From CAYWJA01 sp964458485 (GTDB lineage: Bacteria; Patescibacteriota; Gracilibacteria; UM-FILTER-43-11), in NCBI GenBank assembly GCA_964458485.1, contig CAYWJA010000001.1, positions 48,925 through 112,924 on the forward strand: a DNA stretch of 64,000 nucleotides. The letters are read 5' to 3'. Below the pieces are notes generated by a model. That model did no database searches. It worked only from the letters and a program-made list of their open reading frames with translations, and was not told where the DNA came from. The position numbers and the translations under genes were made by a program. Positions 59,842-64,000 of this stretch are shown piece after piece. Position 1 is the stretch's first letter, and each line of letters opens with the position of its first letter.

Positions 59842-60540
59842 TTATTTATTCTTTTCCTTCTTTAATTCCGCCACATCTATACTAAGGTCATCCTGACCTG
59901 TTTTTCTTTCTTCTTTCTTCGGAGAAGTAGATTTCTTATCTTCAAGCTCTATTCTTCCTACATTCTGGTAAACTTTCTTACCCTTCTTCCCCTCATGTTT
60001 TTTAGGCTTTTTATCCTCTTTTTTTTCTACCACCTTTTCTTCTACAATCTTTTTTGCCTTTTTTGCAGGACGTAATTTTTGCAAAGCCATAATTGCTGCC
60101 TGAGCATTAACCATTTTATTGTTAGTGCCATAATTTTTACTAAGAACATTCTTTATGCCTGCAAGGCTTAATATTTTACGAAGAGATCCACCGGCAATTA
60201 CACCAGTACCTGAACTTGCCGGCATAATGAAAAATCTTGAAGCCTTATGTTTAATCTTAACTTCATGGGGAATCGAATCTACATCTGTTAATGGTACATT
60301 TATTAATGATCCTTTTGCACGTGCCACTGCCTTTTTAATGCCATTTACAACCTCCGTTGCCTTACCTACACCCACTCCAACACGTCCTTTTCTGTCGCCA
60401 ATGGCAACTAAACAGCGAAAACGTAAACGTCGTCCTCCTTTTACAACACGTGTAACACGATCTATCTGAAGTACCTCTTCATCAAATTCTTTAGGCTCAC
60501 GCTCTTGCCTCTTTGATTTTTTAAAATTCTTTTTAGCCAT
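59842..60540 (-). CDS. rpsE: 30S ribosomal protein S5 with charged tail
   Basis: 232 aa from ATG 60538-60540 (MAKKNFKKSKRQEREPKEFD); earlier in-frame codons translate the hairpin. Residues 25-165 are S5 (RVVKGGRRLRFRCLVAIGDR, GRVGVGVGKATEV, SGTGVIAGGSLRKILSLAG), involved in decoding accuracy and mRNA unwinding. Residues 166-232 add a Lys/Glu-rich tail (EEKVVEKKEDKKPKKHEG) not in the usual 165-aa protein. L20 and IF-1 here have similar tails. Confidence 0.96.
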   Translation of the reverse strand: MAKKNFKKSKRQEREPKEFDEEVLQIDRVTRVVKGGRRLRFRCLVAIGDRKGRVGVGVGKATEVVNGIKKAVARAKGSLINVPLTDVDSIPHEVKIKHKASRFFIMPASSGTGVIAGGSLRKILSLAGIKNVLSKNYGTNNKMVNAQAAIMALQKLRPAKKAKKIVEEKVVEKKEDKKPKKHEGKKGKKVYQNVGRIELEDKKSTSPKKEERKTGQDDLSIDVAELKKEKNK

Positions 60541-60553
60541 ATAATTAATATTT

Positions 60554-60681
60554 AGGATTTCGCATTTCTGATTTCGCATTGTCATGTACTATTTTGCATT
60601 TAGCAATTACTAATTAATTAGTTAAATGCCAGATGAGGAATGCTAATTGTGAATACGAAATCAGAAATGCGAAATGCGAAA
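60554..60681. repeat. Iterated hairpin (ATTTCGCATTTCTG type) between rplR and rpsE
   Basis: 20-bp perfect terminal match (atttcgcatttctgatttcg and complement). The interior tgcatttagcaattac / taattgtg and centre tactaattaattagtta are nearly the same as 19841-19980. Confidence 0.92.
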
Positions 60682-61026
60682 TTAAAATTTAAGTCCTCCT
60701 TCTCTGGCCCCTTCAGCCAAAGCCTTCACTCGACCATGATATAAATATCCACTACGATCAAATACGCATGTGGAAATCTTCTTTCCTTTCGCAAGTTTTG
60801 CAAGCTCAAGCCCAACTTTTTTAGCTGCATCTATTCCTTTTTCTTTTTTAAGCTTAACAGATGAAAAAGATGTTATTACATTACCCTTATTGTCATCAAT
60901 AAGCTGTGCATAAATTGTTATATTGCTGCGAAAAACTGATAAACGAGGTCTATCCGAAGTACCATGTATTTTTGATCGGATTTTACCATGTCGCATTTTA
61001 CGGTGATTTTCTTTGCTTGTGGTCAT
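60682..61026 (-). CDS. rplR: 50S ribosomal protein L18
   Basis: 114 aa. [20 protein letters not shown] near 8-27, [20 protein letters not shown] and the ending [22 protein letters not shown] are typical. L18 binds 5S rRNA. Shares the spc order with rplF upstream and rpsE downstream; the rplF-rplR spacer is only 61 nt (61027-61087) with aatttagaaa-type iterates. Confidence 0.97.
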   Translation of the reverse strand: MTTSKENHRKMRHGKIRSKIHGTSDRPRLSVFRSNITIYAQLIDDNKGNVITSFSSVKLKKEKGIDAAKKVGLELAKLAKGKKISTCVFDRSGYLYHGRVKALAEGAREGGLKF

Positions 61027-61087
61027 TTTAATCTACGAATTAATATTTAGAATTTAAAAATTAGAAATTAGACATTATAAATTAATT

Positions 61088-61639
61088 CTATTCTGCCTTA
61101 GCTGCAGCCTTACCAGCTTTGCGTTGTACATATTCATCAATATAACGTACACCTTTCCCCTTATACGGTTCAGGTGGACGAAATTTACGAATGTTAGCTG
61201 CTGCCTCACCTACTAATTGTTTATTTATACCAGAAATAACAACAATATTTTTATTTTCTTTATCCATTTCAATATTAACACCTTCCGGTGCATTGTATTC
61301 AATAGGGTGAGAAAATCCAAGATGTAAAGTAATTTTTTTACCACTAGCCTGAGCCCTATAACCCACACCGATAATTTCTAGACGTTTTTCAAAACCATTG
61401 CTAACACCCAAAACCATATTATTTATAAGGGCACGAGTTAAGCCATGTATACTTCTGGATTCTTTGTCGTCATTTTTGCGATTTATAATAATTTCTTTGT
61501 CTTGCAAAACAACATCCACTAGTGGTGAAAAATTATATTCTAATTCACCCTTAGAACCTTTTATCTTTATATTACAATCATTAATTGTAACTTCTACGCT
61601 ATCTGGGACTGTGATGGGTTGATTACCAATTCTGGACAT
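61088..61639 (-). CDS. rplF: 50S ribosomal protein L6
   Basis: 183 aa. MSRIGNQPITVPDSVEVTIN, KGSKGELEYNFSP, HGLTRALINNMVLGVSNGFE and PPEPYKGKGVRYIDEYVQRK are the family blocks for this double-domain protein near the sarcin-ricin loop. The C-terminus is a short Ala/Lys-rich tail (AGKAAAKAE). The start follows a 152-nt hairpin spacer. Confidence 0.97.
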   Translation of the reverse strand: MSRIGNQPITVPDSVEVTINDCNIKIKGSKGELEYNFSPLVDVVLQDKEIIINRKNDDKESRSIHGLTRALINNMVLGVSNGFEKRLEIIGVGYRAQASGKKITLHLGFSHPIEYNAPEGVNIEMDKENKNIVVISGINKQLVGEAAANIRKFRPPEPYKGKGVRYIDEYVQRKAGKAAAKAE

Positions 61640-61644
61640 ATTAT

Positions 61645-61785
61645 TGATATTTATGATTTCAGATTTCTGATTTCTGATTCGATTTAATATTCTATTATGT
61701 AGTTATCTTAATATTTACTTATTAGAATGTTCAAATGAAAAATCTTGAGTCGAATCTGAGATCTGAGATCTGAAATCTGAAATAA
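61645..61785. repeat. Iterated hairpin (GATTTCAGATTTCTG type) between rpsH and rplF
   Basis: Left arm gatttcagatttctgatttc, right arm gaatctgagatctgagatc-gaaatctgaaat; inner arms tttaatattctatta / aatgttcaaatg and the centre cttaatatttacttatt. Confidence 0.88.
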
Positions 61786-61791
61786 TTAAGT

Positions 61792-62178
61792 TTACCAAAC
61801 CTGACATAATAATTCTCCTCCAACACCTGCTTTTATTGCCTCATCTCCGGTCATAACACCACGCGGTGTAGAATAGATGGCAATACCATAGCCATTTAAT
61901 ACTGGTTTTATATCTGATTTTTTTACATAAATTCTTTGACCTGGTTTACTTATGCGCTTTAAATTAATAGATGCTAACTCTGGATTAAATTCGATTTCCA
62001 GCTCTTCAAAAGATTTATTATCTTTAATAACTTTATAATTATTTATAAAATTTCGCTTTTTCATAACCTCTAATATTGAAACCTTAACTTTGGAATTAGG
62101 CGCAACAGTTTTCAGCTGCCTTGCTTGCACAGCATTGCGTATCCGCGTTAATAAGTCTGCAATCGGATCTGTATTCAT
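61792..62178 (-). CDS. rpsH: 30S ribosomal protein S8
   Basis: 128 aa. MNTDPIADLLTRIRNAVQAR at the start and the C-terminal YSTPRGVMTGDEAIKAGVGG, with GKPGQRIY-like SKPGQRIYVKKSDIKPV between. Binds helix 21 of 16S rRNA and in other bacteria represses the spc operon at rplE; here the rplX-rplE spacer is short (36 nt) with no obvious S8 site. Confidence 0.97.
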   Translation of the reverse strand: MNTDPIADLLTRIRNAVQARQLKTVAPNSKVKVSILEVMKKRNFINNYKVIKDNKSFEELEIEFNPELASINLKRISKPGQRIYVKKSDIKPVLNGYGIAIYSTPRGVMTGDEAIKAGVGGELLCQVW

Positions 62179-62195
62179 AATTAATTATTTAATAT

Positions 62196-62272
62196 TATGT
62201 ATCGAAGCGATAAGTGGTAAGCGATAAGTCTGGAGTCAGTACTTATAGCTTATTGCTTACTGCTTAAAAATT
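62196..62272. repeat. Iterated hairpin (AAGCGATAAGTGGTAAGCGATAAG type)
   Basis: Left arm gaagcgataagtggtaagcg, right arm tatagcttattgcttactgc; the centre tctggagtcagtact. Fills the rpsN-rpsH spacer. Confidence 0.85.
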
Positions 62273-62495
62273 ACCAGCTAGATTTTTTTACACCCATAAT
62301 TTCACCTTTAGACGCAAGTTCACGGAAACATATACGACAGATATCAAAATGTCTTAAATATCCTCTTGGACGACCACATAATTTACAACGATTATATGTG
62401 CGAACCCACTTTTTTGGTCTTTTCCCTTGAGACAAAGCTTGTATAAACTTCCTCTTTCTTTTTTGTGCCTTTACTATTAATGCTTTTCTGGCCAT
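62271..62495 (-). CDS. rpsN: 30S ribosomal protein S14, zinc type
   Basis: 74 aa from ATG 62493-62495 ([20 protein letters not shown]). [20 protein letters not shown] gives the CxxC...CxxC zinc ribbon, and the ending REIA-like [16 protein letters not shown] is standard. About 13 residues longer at the N-terminus than the usual 61-aa zinc form, in part keeping basic residues. Between rplE and rpsH as expected. Confidence 0.96.
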   Translation of the reverse strand: MARKALIVKAQKRKRKFIQALSQGKRPKKWVRTYNRCKLCGRPRGYLRHFDICRICFRELASKGEIMGVKKSSW

Positions 62496-62507
62496 ATAAT
62501 TATAATT

Positions 62508-62633
62508 TAGGATTTCGCATTTCTGATTTCGCAATCATATTTGGCATTTTCCATTTAGTAATTAAGTAATTAGCAAATGCGAAATGCTAATTGATACATG
62601 ACAATGCGAAATCAGAAATGCGAAATGCGAAAT
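62508..62633. repeat. Iterated hairpin (ATTTCGCATTTCTG type) between rplE and rpsN
   Basis: Arms atttcgcatttctgatttcg at 62513 onward and complement at 62605-62633; interior gcattttccatttagtaatt / aatgctaattg; the centre agtaattaagtaattag. Third close copy with 19841-19980 and 60554-60681. Confidence 0.92.
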
Positions 62634-62637
62634 ATAG

Positions 62638-63180
62638 TTAGAGTTCTTTTTTAAAAGGAAAACCTATAACCTTAAGCAATGCCCTGCCTTCTTCGTTATT
62701 TTTGGCAGACGTTACTATGGTAACTTGAATACCATGTACATTGGTTACATCATCCGGATTAACTTCTGGAAAAACTAAAGCTTCTTTAAAGCCAATACTA
62801 TAATTTCCTTTTCCATCAAAGGATTTTGTACTCAATCCTCGGAAATCTCTTACTCTTGGAAAAACAACATTTACAAGACGATCAACCAAATCATAAGCGC
62901 GTTTACCTCTTAAGGTAACTGTTATGCCCACTGGCATCCCCTTACGTAGTTTAAAATTCGAAACAGCAATTTTTGCATTAGTTACAATAGGTTTTTGACC
63001 TGTAATTTTAGTTACATTATCTATAACCTCAGAAAAATCCTTAGTTTGTTTTGTTAAGCTGCCAATGCCAACATTAACCCTCACTTTTTCAATTCTAGGA
63101 ACTGAAAAATCATTCTTTAGGCTCAACTCTTTTTTTACGGCTGGTACCACCTTTGTTTGCATCTCTTCGTATAACGACAT
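62638..63180 (-). CDS. rplE: 50S ribosomal protein L5
   Basis: 180 aa. VPRIEKVRVNVGIGSLTKQT near 27, ITGQKPIVTNAKIAVSNFKL, LRKGMPVGITVTLRG and RDFRGLSTKSFDGKGNYSIG are the typical blocks; binds 5S rRNA and touches the P-site tRNA. Separated from rplX by just 36 nt of aaatttaaaattt iterates. Confidence 0.97.
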   Translation of the reverse strand: MSLYEEMQTKVVPAVKKELSLKNDFSVPRIEKVRVNVGIGSLTKQTKDFSEVIDNVTKITGQKPIVTNAKIAVSNFKLRKGMPVGITVTLRGKRAYDLVDRLVNVVFPRVRDFRGLSTKSFDGKGNYSIGFKEALVFPEVNPDDVTNVHGIQVTIVTSAKNNEEGRALLKVIGFPFKKEL

Positions 63181-63216
63181 TTTGAAATTTAAAATTTAAA
63201 ATTTAAAATTAACATA

Positions 63217-63558
63217 TTACTTTTTCTTTTTTTCTCTTTTAACTATTGCTTGTTCAACTGATTCTTTACATTTTAAACAAATACGAAATTTTTTACCTTT
63301 TTTAGGAATACTATATCCAATACGTGTTGTCTTATCGCAGTTCGGACATATAACCATCACGTTAGACATATTAAATGGTGCTTCGAATTTAATTCGTTGC
63401 CCAGCCTGGTTAGCTGTTTTTTTAATGTGCTTGGTGCGTATGGCGACTTTTTCCACTGTAATACGATCTGTTTTTTTGAATACTCGCATAACTATTCCGG
63501 TTTTACCCTTATATTTTCCTGTAGTAACCAATACTTTGTCTTTTGCCTTAATTTTCAT
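63217..63558 (-). CDS. rplX: 50S ribosomal protein L24 with zinc-ribbon-like Cys pairs
   Basis: 113 aa. KOW domain at the start (KIKAKDKVLVTTGKYKGKTG), then ERIKFEAPFNMSNVMVICPN. The C-terminal third holds CPNCDKTTRIGYS and CLKCKESVEQ, two CxxC pairs that could bind zinc; many bacterial L24 have a related pattern or have lost it. The protein ends in Lys/Arg (VKREKKKK). Early assembly protein at the tunnel exit. 21 nt from rplN. Confidence 0.96.
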   Translation of the reverse strand: MKIKAKDKVLVTTGKYKGKTGIVMRVFKKTDRITVEKVAIRTKHIKKTANQAGQRIKFEAPFNMSNVMVICPNCDKTTRIGYSIPKKGKKFRICLKCKESVEQAIVKREKKKK

Positions 63559-63579
63559 TTAAAATTTGTAATTTAAAAT

Positions 63580-63948
63580 TTATAAAACTTCTGGTGCTAA
63601 AGAAATAATTTTTTGATAACCCTTCTGCCTTAGTTCACGTGCTATTGGTCCAAATACACGTGTTCCCTTAGGTAAACCTTCTTTGCTTACTATTACGCAT
63701 GCATTTTGATCAAATTTAAGGTATGAACCATCCTGTCGACGGACTGAATCAGTAGTGCGTACAATAACTGCGCGTTCTACAGAGTGACTTTTAACAACGC
63801 CTCTAGGCGCGGCATTTTTTACAGCTACCACAATTACATCTCCAATTCTTGCATAACGACGTTTTGATCCGCCAAGAACTTTTATGCACATTACACTTTT
63901 TGCGCCAGTATTATCTGCTACATGTAGGATTGTCTGAGGTTGAATCAT
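63580..63948 (-). CDS. rplN: 50S ribosomal protein L14
   Basis: 122 aa, full length. [20 protein letters not shown] start, then [40 protein letters not shown] and [20 protein letters not shown]. Lies at the subunit interface. The next gene to the right on this strand would be rpsQ by the usual order, but it is outside the window. Confidence 0.97.
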   Translation of the reverse strand: MIQPQTILHVADNTGAKSVMCIKVLGGSKRRYARIGDVIVVAVKNAAPRGVVKSHSVERAVIVRTTDSVRRQDGSYLKFDQNACVIVSKEGLPKGTRVFGPIARELRQKGYQKIISLAPEVL

Positions 63949-63949
63949 A

Positions 63950-63995
63950 ATTACATATTGATTACATATTGATTACATATTGATTACATATTGAT
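63950..63995. repeat. 11-bp tandem repeat upstream of rplN
   Basis: Four perfect copies of attacatattg plus a partial one, immediately before the rplN start. Likely one arm of another iterated element, cut off by the window edge. Confidence 0.85.
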
Positions 63996-64000
63996 GAAAA

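Noticed and set aside
63950..63995. CRISPR-like short repeat
   Set aside because: Units of 11 bp follow one another without spacers, and no cas gene is present.

Overview
The window reads as a piece of a small, AT-rich genome from the Candidate Phyla Radiation (Patescibacteria). Three things support this. The ribosomal block runs rplN-rplX-rplE-rpsN-rpsH-rplF-rplR-rpsE-rplO-secY-adk-map-infA-rpmJ-rpsM-rpsK-rpsD-rpoA-rplQ-rplM-rpsI with no rpmD (L30) between rpsE and rplO, a known CPR trait. A Cys-rich repeat protein of a type common in CPR genomes lies at 42974-44626. There are also two S23-type four-helix-bundle genes outside any rRNA. TGA acts as a normal stop (secY, dgt), so this is not the recoded Absconditabacteria/Gracilibacteria code. 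Peregrinibacteria or a neighbour is possible, but I cannot place it from one window.

Layout. 1-3.4 kb: partial Nudix hydrolase, two small proteins, an RRM protein, a PlsC-like acyltransferase and an unknown gene predicted to be leaderless. 3.4-3.9 kb: tRNA-Val, tRNA-Glu and a 30-residue Cys/Gly-rich peptide gene. 4.1-7.7 kb: a Crp/Fnr regulator, an anti-sigma-like ATPase, the infC-rpmI-rplT operon and yggT. 8-18 kb: housekeeping genes (pgeF, nnrD, murB, gltX, a cyclophilin lipoprotein, a pilin, pth, cca, an HD protein), a possible HEPN toxin module and the first S23 element. 18.1-18.8 kb: tRNA-Gln beside a decayed copy. 18.8-30 kb: amidohydrolase, argH, lipoproteins, a VanW protein, an RsuA-type pseudouridine synthase, rsmG, rlmE, pyrG, trpS. 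30-38 kb: a large transglutaminase/TPR protein, STAS protein, Kef antiporter, the second S23 element, a nucleotidyltransferase. 38-48 kb: RHH/MazF pair, uvrC with an inserted acetyltransferase-like domain, methyltransferase, nrdR, Cys-rich protein, dgt, polyprenol-kinase-like protein, yraN, PEGA/propeller protein. 48-50.5 kb: a low-complexity surface protein crossed by an assembly gap. 51-64 kb: the S10/spc/alpha-type ribosomal block, all on the minus strand.

The outstanding feature is what lies between the genes. Nearly every spacer, even inside the ribosomal operon, holds a 50-200 bp quasi-palindrome. Its two arms are made of a 6-12 nt motif repeated with small variations, and the motif differs from locus to locus. 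Many have an AT-rich centre related to ctaattaattag. The elements start just after one stop codon and end a few bases before the next start codon. In two places the same kind of inverted-repeat arms enclose an S23/Avd-like four-helix-bundle gene, the layout known from intervening sequences in 23S rRNA. The hairpins may therefore be relics or non-autonomous forms of a mobile or RNA-processing element; this is inference.

A second, separate family of four roughly 190 bp MITE-like elements has 'tttgtcat' terminal palindromes and a conserved core of about 70 bp. Each copy sits directly upstream of a start codon (pth, rsmG, rlmE, an O-methyltransferase).

Three runs of N (8337-8346, 39353-39362, 49740-49839) split pgeF, uvrC and the surface protein. 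Each of these is best read as one gene.
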